This document shows positions 1 to 5,916 of a stretch of 16,339 nucleotides of DNA, in pieces. The notes under the pieces are model-generated. The model was not told the DNA's origin. It ran no database searches and saw nothing but the letters and a program-made list of their open reading frames with translations. Made by a program: the position numbers and the translations under genes. The DNA lies in NCBI GenBank assembly GCA_947564765.1, contig CANODN010000016.1, positions 1 to 16,339 of the forward strand, in the 5' to 3' direction. How positions within the stretch are numbered: the stretch's first letter is position 1; the number at the start of each line of letters is the position of its first letter. The stretch is from an uncultured Roseburia sp. (GTDB lineage Bacteria; Bacillota; Clostridia; Lachnospirales; Lachnospiraceae).

Positions 1-45
1 ACAAAGGACATACAGAACAGGTATCATGAAGCTCCACTCCACAGT

Positions 46-522
46 TCACACAATATTACTGTTAAAAGACATAATTTGATCCAGAAGCTTTTCGGAGCAG
101 CGTCCTAAAATAATGACGCCTTGAGAGTTGGAGATGTCCTTTAAAACGCCGTTTCCGGGTTTCGCATCTTTGGAATATGCCTGAGAATTCTTTTCTTCCG
201 CATAAATCACATGGTCGATCACAGTATGATTTTCAAAAAGAGAGAGCTCCAGGTTCCGGAACAGTTCGTAAAAAAAAGGATCATCTTTAAGGTCTTTGAT
301 ACGTGCCAGCACAATGCTGACATGGCGGTTTGGTTTTGCATCGTTTGAACTGTTTTTGAGTTTTCTGGCATTTTCATTTGGCTGGTATCCGATTTCTCTG
401 GCTGCGTCAAATATTTTGTCACGGACTTCTTTGGAGGCGCAGGTGGAAGAGACGTTGTTTAGGACTCTGGATACGGTGGAGGGGGATACGCCGGTCATTT
501 GGGCGATTTTTTTCAAAGACAT
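46..522 (-). CDS. LacI/GalR-family transcriptional regulator, N-terminal half; reading frame broken by an in-frame TGA
   Basis: DNA-binding regulator of the LacI/GalR family. The first ~50 residues form the helix-turn-helix and hinge: KKIAQMTGVSPSTVSRVLNN, then a conserved R-IGYQPNENAR segment. The start of the periplasmic-binding-protein-like sensor domain follows (HVSIVLARI near residue 67, GVIILGR near 138). The ATG at 520-522 has an AAAGGAG ribosome site at 530-536, seven bases away. The open frame gives only 158 residues, whereas family members usually have 320-350. The stop is TGA at 46-48. Past it the same frame stays open for 15 codons to the window edge and reads a family-like PVLYVLC (compare the common V-E-V-x-C-D stretch), so a nonsense mutation, a sequencing error or a true pseudogene are all possible. 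The gene is divergent from the sulfate operon, whose promoter carries two LacI-type operators, so it is the obvious candidate regulator (inference). The effector is unknown. Confidence 0.8.
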   Translation of the reverse strand: MSLKKIAQMTGVSPSTVSRVLNNVSSTCASKEVRDKIFDAAREIGYQPNENARKLKNSSNDAKPNRHVSIVLARIKDLKDDPFFYELFRNLELSLFENHTVIDHVIYAEEKNSQAYSKDAKPGNGVLKDISNSQGVIILGRCSEKLLDQIMSFNSNIV

Positions 523-667
523 GGGGGAGCTCCTTTCGCGTTTGGGGGTGTTGGGGGTGGCCGTCAGAGGGTGTGTATAGCAGAGGACAGTTGCTGCTGT
601 TGCTGTGTTTGGGGATTAAGAGATTCTAAGTGATTCCCCAAAAAGGGTGTTGGGCGTGAACGAAACC

Positions 668-699
668 ACCGCAAAAGCACAATCCTTTGTGCTTGCGGT
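668..699. repeat. Inner hairpin 1 of the palindrome
   Basis: The left arm ACCGCAA-AAGCACAA (668-682) faces TTTGTGCTTGCGGT (686-699), pairing over most of its length around a short TCC centre with one extra base on the left arm. GAAAC (662-666) outside the left arm also matches GTTTC (698-702) on the right, with a two-base offset. This stem sits within the long palindrome and would form a side arm of a branched structure. No T-tract follows it. Confidence 0.7.
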
Positions 700-700
700 T

Positions 701-724
701 TCCTCAGGCATCCATGCCTGAGGA
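701..724. repeat. Inner hairpin 2, perfect 11-bp stem
   Basis: TCCTCAGGCAT (701-711) is the exact reverse complement of ATGCCTGAGGA (714-724), separated by only CC. The tip would open to give a workable RNA loop. It directly abuts inner hairpin 1, and both sit inside the long outer stem, giving a three-way-junction-like fold. It is not followed by a run of T on either side, so it does not look like an intrinsic terminator. Confidence 0.8.
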
Positions 725-915
725 TTTCTGGCTGTGTGGAATCACAAAGAATCTCTAAATCCCCGGCACAATGCTGCATCCCCAACCGCCCTCTGCCATA
801 CACACCCTCCGACTACACGACGGCAACGGTCGTCAAAACCTGCTTTCATCTGTATACTCGGCTGCTGTCTGATGGGAGATTAGCCAAGGCATCACCGCTA
901 TAATCTGTTTTTGGC

Positions 916-927
916 GCAAACGTTTGC
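916..927. promoter_or_regulatory. LacI-family operator O1, upstream of the sulfate operon promoter
   Basis: GCAAACGTTTGC is a perfect 12-base palindrome with the central CG typical of LacI/GalR-family operators. It lies 11 bases upstream of the -35 hexamer at 939. The same 12 bases recur at 1028-1039, on the other side of the promoter, with centres 112 bases apart. The stretch from the end of the long palindrome to this site (825-915) shows nothing else I can support beyond a small ACGAC/GTCGT stem at 817-833. Confidence 0.8.
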
Positions 928-938
928 ATGATAAACAG

Positions 939-968
939 TTGACAAAAGAACCTGTCCTCGTCTATTAT
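939..968 (+). promoter_or_regulatory. Sigma-A-type promoter of the sulfate transport operon
   Basis: A perfect -35 TTGACA (939-944) is followed after 18 bases by TATTAT (963-968). It lies between the two identical operators and reads toward the binding-protein gene at 1109, leaving a leader of about 135 bases. A second TATAAT at 984-989 has no matching -35 element. Confidence 0.7.
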
Positions 969-1026
969 TCACTATAACAAAGCTATAATACAGCAGTTTA
1001 GAAGAGAAATCAATAAAAACAAATAA

Positions 1027-1040
1027 CGCAAACGTTTGCG
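1027..1040. promoter_or_regulatory. LacI-family operator O2, in the leader of the sulfate operon
   Basis: CGCAAACGTTTGCG is a perfect 14-base palindrome sharing its inner 12 bases with O1. It lies about 60 bases downstream of the -10 element and 68 bases before the first start codon. A repressor bound here could block elongation, or pair with O1 by looping. The flanking bases depart from the catabolite-control (cre) consensus, which favours a dedicated LacI-type protein over CcpA. Confidence 0.8.
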
Positions 1041-1108
1041 TATAGAAAAACAAGAAAATCTTTTTCAAGGATTTCTGTATCCTATACGGCAAAAGAAAGG
1101 AAGTCAAT

Positions 1109-2137
1109 ATGAAGAAAAAGAATTTTATCCGTAAAACAATCAGCTTCACTCTGGCAGCAGCATGCATGGTTTTTACATTTACAGGCTGTGGAGACAAAAA
1201 AGAAGATGGAACGCTTACTTTTACCAACGTTTCCTACGATCCTACCCGTGAATTTTATGCGGCGTATAATGAACTTTTTGCAGAGCATTACAAAGAAGAA
1301 ACCGGCAAAGAGATCGAGCTGGTGCAGTCCCACGGAGGTTCTGGTTCCCAGGCGCGTTCCGTTATCGAAGGAAACGATGCAGACGTCGTAACGCTGGCGC
1401 TTGCTCATGATATTACGGCGATTGAAGAGGCCGGGTTAATTGAAGAAGGCTGGATAGATGAGTTTGACAAAAACAGCTCGCCTTATACATCAACCATTGT
1501 TTTCCTGGTACATAGCGGAAACGAAAAGGGCATTAATGACTGGGATGATCTGACCAAAGAAGGTGTGGAGATCATTACGCCGGACCCGAAATCCTCTGGC
1601 GGAGCCTGCTGGAATTTCCTTGCCGCATGGCAGTATGCAAAAGAGAAATTCGGCGGCGATGAAACACAGATGAAGGATTTTGTGGCGCAGATTTATGATA
1701 ATGTACTGGTTATGGATTCCGGGGCAAGAGGAGCGACAACGACTTTTGTGGAAAACGGACAGGGCGATGTGTTAATCGCATGGGAAAATGAGGCATTGCT
1801 GACCCTGGAAGAGTATCCGGGTGAATATGAGCTGGTGACGCCAAGCATCAGTATTCTGGCAGAGCCTTCCGTAGCGATTGTAGACGAAAATGCAGATAAA
1901 AACGGCACCCAGGAAATTGCAAAGGATTATCTGGAGTATTTATATACAGAAGACGCGCAAAGACTGGCAGGGGAAAATTTCTATCGTCCGTCGGATGAAA
2001 CAATTTTAAATGAATTTGCAGACACCTTTGATTTGTCCGTAAATTTGTGTACGATTGACGATTTTGGAGGCTGGGATCAGGCATATCAGGATTTCTTTGC
2101 TGATGATGCGATCTTTGATGAGATTTACAGCAAGTAG
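1109..2137 (+). CDS. Sulfate/thiosulfate ABC transporter substrate-binding lipoprotein (Sbp/CysP family)
   Basis: Extracytoplasmic binding protein that captures sulfate or thiosulfate and delivers it to the CysTW permease. The 342-residue product opens with a lysine-rich lipoprotein signal ending in FTGC, with lipidated Cys27. The mature part carries family hallmarks: VSYDPTREFY near residue 41, SHGGSGSQARSV near 74, DVVTLALAHD near 91 and a PDPKSSGGACWNFLAAW segment near 150. The length is normal for the family (about 330-350). A GAAAGGAAG ribosome site precedes the ATG. It is the first gene of a four-gene operon; the next starts 12 bases after its stop. Expression is probably set by the operator-flanked promoter at 939-968. 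Sulfate cannot be told from thiosulfate by sequence alone. Confidence 0.93.
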   Translation: MKKKNFIRKTISFTLAAACMVFTFTGCGDKKEDGTLTFTNVSYDPTREFYAAYNELFAEHYKEETGKEIELVQSHGGSGSQARSVIEGNDADVVTLALAHDITAIEEAGLIEEGWIDEFDKNSSPYTSTIVFLVHSGNEKGINDWDDLTKEGVEIITPDPKSSGGACWNFLAAWQYAKEKFGGDETQMKDFVAQIYDNVLVMDSGARGATTTFVENGQGDVLIAWENEALLTLEEYPGEYELVTPSISILAEPSVAIVDENADKNGTQEIAKDYLEYLYTEDAQRLAGENFYRPSDETILNEFADTFDLSVNLCTIDDFGGWDQAYQDFFADDAIFDEIYSK

Positions 2138-2149
2138 GAGGCAGTACCA

Positions 2150-2980
2150 TTGAAAAAGAAATCCATTATTCCGGGATTTGGACTCAGCATGGGAATTACG
2201 GTTGCCATGCTGTCTCTGATTATTTTAATTCCTCTGGCATCTGTACTGGCGTATTCCTTTCGCCTGTCAGGAGGAGAGTTTCTTGATTTGATGACAAGAC
2301 CAAATGTGGTGCAGTCCTTTGTTACCAGCATCGGATGCGCATTGGCTGCAGCTGTGATTAACTGTGTTTTTGGCGTGATTCTTGCATGGGTGCTGGTACG
2401 GTATGATTTTCCCGGCAAGCGGTTAATGGACGGTATGATCGAGCTGCCCTTTGCTCTGCCGACAGCAGTTGCCGGTATTACATTGACGAAAATGTATTCC
2501 GATACCGGATTTTTGGGAAGAGCTTTTGAGAAGATCGGAATTGAAATCGCTTATACCAAAATCGGTATTGTGATTGCCATGATTTTTATCGGAATCCCTT
2601 TTGTAGTCCGGGCAATTCAGCCGGTACTGGAAAAGCTTTCCCCTTCTTATGAGGAGGCGGCTTTGATGTTGGGAGCTTCAAGGCTTACGGTTTTCTGGAA
2701 AATTATTTTTCCGGAGATTCGGCCGGCCCTTTTAACCGGATTCGGTCTGGCGCTTGCAAGGGGAATCGGAGAATACGGCAGTGTCATTTACATATCGGGC
2801 AACAGTGAAAAGAACGGAACACAGGTAGTATCTTACATTATTATGCAAAAGCTGAATTCCGGCAACGTGGATTACGAGGGAGCTGCGGCGATTGCCCTTG
2901 TGCTTTTGATTATTTCGTTTTTGATGCTGTTTTTGATCAATATCATTCAGCATATTGCAAGCCGCCGGACAAATGCATAG
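2150..2980 (+). CDS. cysT: Sulfate ABC transporter permease subunit CysT
   Basis: Membrane half of the sulfate/thiosulfate importer, 276 residues with about six hydrophobic helices; the first spans roughly residues 10-32. The cytoplasmic EAA loop that contacts the ATPase is clear near residues 167-190 (YEEAALMLGAS then WKIIFPEI). PFALPTAVAGITLT near residue 101 is typical of CysT/CysU. The start codon is TTG at 2150, chosen because AGGAGG (2136-2141) lies eight bases upstream and overlaps the stop of the binding-protein gene, and because the N-terminus KKKSIIPGFGLSMG matches the family. It is followed after nine bases by its partner permease, so the two should be translated together. Confidence 0.93.
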   Translation: MKKKSIIPGFGLSMGITVAMLSLIILIPLASVLAYSFRLSGGEFLDLMTRPNVVQSFVTSIGCALAAAVINCVFGVILAWVLVRYDFPGKRLMDGMIELPFALPTAVAGITLTKMYSDTGFLGRAFEKIGIEIAYTKIGIVIAMIFIGIPFVVRAIQPVLEKLSPSYEEAALMLGASRLTVFWKIIFPEIRPALLTGFGLALARGIGEYGSVIYISGNSEKNGTQVVSYIIMQKLNSGNVDYEGAAAIALVLLIISFLMLFLINIIQHIASRRTNA

Positions 2981-2989
2981 GAGGAGATT

Positions 2990-3835
2990 ATGAAACAAAA
3001 CAGTCAAAAAATTGTACAATGGATCTTAATTGGAATCAGTGTTATCTTCTTTTTGCTGATGCTGGTTCTGCCGCTGTTTGAAGTCATTTACCGTGCATTA
3101 AAAGACGGACTGGAATCTTATGGAAGGGCGCTTACCGCATCCAATACCTTATCCGCGCTGAAGGTGACGCTGATTGCCACAGTCATTGCGGTTATTGTAA
3201 ATACAATCTTCGGCGTAATAGCATCCTGGCTTGTAACGAAGTTTGATTTCCGGGGAAAAAATGTGCTCTCGACCTTGATTGACATCCCTTTTTCCATTTC
3301 TCCGGTTATCGCAGGACTTGCCTATATTATGACGTTTGGCCGTACCGGCTGGGCAAAGCCGTTGATTGACGGAATCAACGATGCGCTGGGGACCGATATC
3401 GCTCTTGTATTTTCCGTTCCGGCAGTTGTGCTGGCTACGATTTTTGTTACCTTTCCTTTTATCTCCAGAGAAATCATTCCCGTTTTGTATGCAGAGGGAA
3501 GGGATGAAGAAGAGGCCGCTGCCATGATGGGCGCCTCCGGATTTACGATTTTCCGGAAAATTACATTTCCTCATATTAAGTGGGGACTGCTTTACGGCAT
3601 TATTCTCTGTGCAGCGAGAGCCTTTGGAGAATTCGGCGCAGTTTATGCAGTGTCGAAGGCAAGAGGCAAGACATTTACCCTTCCTTTGGAAATCGACGCC
3701 CTTTATATGGCGGGAAGCGCCGATTCCATTACACAGGCCTTTGCCGTTTCCTCCCTATTGGTTGGAATGGCGCTTGTCATGCTGATTTTAAAAAGCATTG
3801 TGGAATACCGGGGCAAAATGAAAGACAAAGAATAA
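2990..3835 (+). CDS. cysW: Sulfate ABC transporter permease subunit CysW
   Basis: Second membrane subunit of the importer, pairing with CysT. It has 281 residues, an N-terminal hydrophobic helix at about residues 12-33, and further helices through to the C-terminus. The EAA loop lies around residues 172-196 (DEEEAAAMMGAS then FRKITFPHI). ARAFGEFGAVYAVS near residue 209 is a signature of the CysW side. A TAGGAGGAG ribosome site sits just before the ATG. The gap to the ATPase gene is 47 bases, longer than the other gaps in the operon, but contains no terminator. Confidence 0.93.
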   Translation: MKQNSQKIVQWILIGISVIFFLLMLVLPLFEVIYRALKDGLESYGRALTASNTLSALKVTLIATVIAVIVNTIFGVIASWLVTKFDFRGKNVLSTLIDIPFSISPVIAGLAYIMTFGRTGWAKPLIDGINDALGTDIALVFSVPAVVLATIFVTFPFISREIIPVLYAEGRDEEEAAAMMGASGFTIFRKITFPHIKWGLLYGIILCAARAFGEFGAVYAVSKARGKTFTLPLEIDALYMAGSADSITQAFAVSSLLVGMALVMLILKSIVEYRGKMKDKE

Positions 3836-3882
3836 GATTGAGACATCCGAAAGACTTGATATGAGAAAAATGGAGGATTACC

Positions 3883-4950
3883 ATGTATGTAGAAATGAAG
3901 GATATATGCAAAAAATTCGGAGATTACGAGGCGGCAAAAAATATTAACTTCGGAATCGAACAAGGAAAACTGGTAGCGCTTTTAGGTCCCAGCGGAAGCG
4001 GTAAGACGACGATTCTTCGGATGCTTGCCGGATTGGAGCAGCAGGATAGCGGAGATGTTATGATTGAAGGAAAAGTAGTCAATGACGTTCCTGCCAGCGA
4101 GAGAGGCATCGGATTCGTGTTTCAGAATTATGCATTGTTCCGTTATATGACGGTGTACGATAATATTGCCTTTGGGCTGAAGGTTCAGAAGGCGGATAAA
4201 CAGAAAATCCATGAACGGGTGATGGAAATGATTTCCCTGATCGGGCTGGAAGGATTGGAAAAACGGTATCCCAATCAGTTATCCGGCGGACAGCGCCAGA
4301 GAGTTGCTTTTGCCAGAGCCATTGCGCCCAATCCGCAGCTTTTGCTTTTGGATGAACCTTTTGCCGCCATTGACGCAAAGGTCCGTAAGGATCTGCGGAA
4401 GTGGTTAAAGGAAATGATTCAGAAGGTGGGCATTACCAGTATTTTTGTTACCCATGACCAGGAAGAGGCCGTTGAGGTGGCAGACGATATTATCATTATC
4501 AATGAAGGCAGATTAGAGCAAATGGGAAGTCCCATTTCCATTTATAAAAATCCGAAAACGCCTTTTGTGGCACAGTTTATCGGAACATCTGCGATTCTGG
4601 AAAATCTGAAAGGGTTCAAAGGGTACGATGCCGTTCCGGAAGGCAAAAAAGTCATTGTCCGTCCGGAGTTTGTGGAGGCTTTTAAGAGCGATAACAAAAA
4701 GTTTGCAGGCATGATGAACGCAGTGGAAGAAGGCACCATTGAAAGTGTGGTATTCCGGGGAAGTTATCTGGAACTGACACTGGAAGTAAACGGCATCCGC
4801 CTGACAACGAACCGTTCCTTGGAACGGCGCCATGTGGACATCGGAGAAAAAATGTGTGTGCTTTTGTACCGTGTGTATCTCTTTGATGACGAGGGTGCGG
4901 AAATTCGCAAAAATCAGCTTTTGAAGGGAATTGATATTGAAGCATTATAA
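3883..4950 (+). CDS. cysA: Sulfate ABC transporter ATP-binding protein CysA
   Basis: ATPase that powers sulfate/thiosulfate import, 355 residues. All nucleotide-binding elements are intact: Walker A GPSGSGKTT (35-43), Q-loop Gln81 in FQNYALF, signature LSGGQ (133-137), Walker B ending in Asp157 with catalytic Glu158 (LLLLDEP), and H-loop His191 in THD. Residues after about 240 form the C-terminal beta-rich (TOBE-like) regulatory part, normal for this family. The ribosome site GGAGGA stands about ten bases before the ATG. It is the last gene of the operon; a strong terminator starts six bases after its stop codon. Related CysA-type ATPases also serve other anions, but the gene order makes sulfate/thiosulfate the best reading. 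Confidence 0.93.
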   Translation: MYVEMKDICKKFGDYEAAKNINFGIEQGKLVALLGPSGSGKTTILRMLAGLEQQDSGDVMIEGKVVNDVPASERGIGFVFQNYALFRYMTVYDNIAFGLKVQKADKQKIHERVMEMISLIGLEGLEKRYPNQLSGGQRQRVAFARAIAPNPQLLLLDEPFAAIDAKVRKDLRKWLKEMIQKVGITSIFVTHDQEEAVEVADDIIIINEGRLEQMGSPISIYKNPKTPFVAQFIGTSAILENLKGFKGYDAVPEGKKVIVRPEFVEAFKSDNKKFAGMMNAVEEGTIESVVFRGSYLELTLEVNGIRLTTNRSLERRHVDIGEKMCVLLYRVYLFDDEGAEIRKNQLLKGIDIEAL

Positions 4951-4955
4951 ACAGT

Positions 4956-5005
4956 AAAAAATCCAGCCTGCCGGAGTTTATATTCGGCAAAAGGCTGGAT
5001 TTTTT
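4956..5005. terminator. Bidirectional intrinsic terminator between cysA and the LUD gene
   Basis: ATCCAGCCT (4961-4969) pairs exactly with AGGCTGGAT (4992-5000). The stem is extended inward by GCCG/CGGC and flanked by an A-run (4955-4961) and a T-run (5000-5005). Both convergent genes end next to it, so it can stop transcription from either side. Confidence 0.92.
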
Positions 5006-5045
5006 GTTGCCATGCATCCGAAAGAAGCCCGTAAATCGCAGTGAT

Positions 5046-5684
5046 TTAATAGCCAAGCTCTTCGCCCACCAGCAGCACCTTAATCCGGTCCGGCGTTTTG
5101 CTGTGTCGGGTGATGACAATCTGATTGCAGATGCAGCTTTCCGACAGACAGTCTGCGCATACGCCGGTTGCCGCGCATGGGGTATTGATATTCAGGCGCA
5201 GGCAGTTTGGAGGCGTTGCCGTATTGCGGACACGGCGAATGGCGTCTTCTACGGCAGGAACGACTTTATTCATTCCCACAATGAGGATTACCTGCGTCGG
5301 TCCGTAGATCAGCGCTGCAACCCGGTTGCCGTTTCCGTCGATATTCACAAGCTGTCCGTCTAAGGTAATGGCGTTTGTGCTCATAAAATAGGTATCTGCG
5401 CCAAAGGCATTTAAGTAAACCTGCCGGATTTCTTCCGGTGATTTGGCAAGGCTGCGGTCCAGTAACTGAATATCGGTTCTTGCCTTTAAAGCATCCATAA
5501 CGCCGGATTCTGACAGGGACATGGAGCCGCCGAAGGCAACTGTGGTATCTGCCGCAGTCAGAGACATGGCGGTTTCTACGGCATCCTGCTTTGTGGGGCA
5601 GTAATAGCCTTTCATCTGACGTTTTGCTAATTGTTTGATCATGGTTTCTGCTTGTTTTTCATAAAAAGTCTGTTTTGGACTCAT
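5046..5684 (-). CDS. LUD-domain protein (LutC/YkgG-like, DUF162), stand-alone with C-terminal cysteine cluster
   Basis: 212-residue LUD-domain protein of the lactate-utilisation superfamily. The family-type core includes VAFGGSMSLSESGVM near residue 49, NAITLDGQLVNIDGNGNRVA near 104 and VILIVGMNKVVP near 133. The C-terminal part carries six cysteines (161, 170, 176, 179, 184, 186), including CxxC and CIC patterns that could bind metal or an iron-sulfur centre (inference). The start at 5684 is chosen over an in-frame ATG at 5723 because AGGAGG (5693-5698) sits eight bases before it. LutC normally works with LutA and LutB, but neither is in this window, so a lactate-oxidising role cannot be assumed. 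Many clostridial stand-alone LUD proteins have no assigned reaction. It converges on cysA and is divergent from the GH2 gene. Confidence 0.88.
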   Translation of the reverse strand: MSPKQTFYEKQAETMIKQLAKRQMKGYYCPTKQDAVETAMSLTAADTTVAFGGSMSLSESGVMDALKARTDIQLLDRSLAKSPEEIRQVYLNAFGADTYFMSTNAITLDGQLVNIDGNGNRVAALIYGPTQVILIVGMNKVVPAVEDAIRRVRNTATPPNCLRLNINTPCAATGVCADCLSESCICNQIVITRHSKTPDRIKVLLVGEELGY

Positions 5685-5806
5685 TTGATTTTCCTCCTGT
5701 TCTTCCTTTGACAAAATAGGCACTTGCGTGATTTCTTCAGGACAGGTTAAAATATAGGCAGATTCATCCGAAAGAAATACACGGCTGTTTTCTGATATGT
5801 TTTTTT

Positions 5807-5835
5807 ATTATAACATAATTTTTATCGGATAACAG
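5807..5835 (-). promoter_or_regulatory. Extended -10 promoter for the LUD gene
   Basis: On the minus strand a perfect TATAAT (5807-5812) is preceded by TGT, making an extended -10 element TGTTATAAT. The -35 region 17 bases upstream (CTGTTA) is poor, which extended -10 promoters tolerate. It would give a leader of about 115 bases. No equally convincing plus-strand promoter for the GH2 gene could be found in the shared 232-base gap. Confidence 0.5.
5822..5832. promoter_or_regulatory. Possible operator, 11-base palindrome in the LUD/GH2 divergent gap
   Basis: TTATC-G-GATAA is a perfect odd palindrome lying in the spacer and -35 region of the predicted LUD promoter and 85 bases before the GH2 start. 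It does not resemble the GTTAA-N5-TTAAC sites found further right. Short AT-rich palindromes can occur by chance, so this is only a candidate. Confidence 0.3.
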
Positions 5836-5916
5836 AAATAGAAAAGAAAAAGACGAAAATATCTGAGAGCATTTTTAACAGCGGAAGCCATTATGAATAC
5901 AGGAGGTTTTGAGACA

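Larger units (their letters stand above)
560..824. repeat. Long imperfect palindrome (about 265 bases) with nested hairpins
   Basis: The two halves of this intergenic stretch are reverse complements of each other. GCCGTC (560-565) pairs with 819-824. AGGGTGTGTAT followed by GCAGAGG (568-586) pairs with 789-807. GGGGATTA (611-618) pairs with 757-764. GAGATTCT-N2-GTGATTCC (620-637) pairs with 738-755, with only two internal mismatches. The centre holds two more stem-loops (668-699 and 701-724). The right arm carries about nine extra bases near its outer end. No open frame with family features, no transposase and no clear target duplication are visible. It could be a non-autonomous palindromic repeat element, a structured RNA or a cruciform-forming regulatory spacer. 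It lies between two divergent genes, so an ordinary terminator role is unlikely. Confidence 0.8.

Noticed and set aside
523..560. G-rich tract with several GGGGG runs, a possible G-quadruplex
   Set aside because: Only two tight five-G runs are close together (544-557) and the other runs have long loops; part of it is the ribosome-site region of the LacI gene. Too weak to report.
564..803. A 79-codon minus-strand open frame inside the long palindrome
   Set aside because: The sequence is constrained by the inverted repeat, has no ribosome site and shows no family features; the frame is most likely a by-product of the palindrome.
914..1040. Catabolite control (CcpA cre) sites at the two palindromes
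   Set aside because: The outer bases required for cre on the left side are missing in both sites and the second site also fails on the right; the perfect symmetric core fits a dedicated LacI-type protein better. Not fully excluded.
5708..5713. TTGACA as a -35 element for the GH2 gene
   Set aside because: No acceptable -10 hexamer follows at 16-18 bases, and it lies about 200 bases before the start codon.
5685..5723. Longer N-terminus of the LUD protein starting at 5723
   Set aside because: The ATG at 5684 has a perfectly placed AGGAGG, and the extra 13 residues are not family-like.
5893..5916. GH2 start at the ATG at 5893
   Set aside because: AGGAGG at 5901-5906 lies inside this extension and is placed for the ATG at 5917; no good ribosome site precedes 5893.
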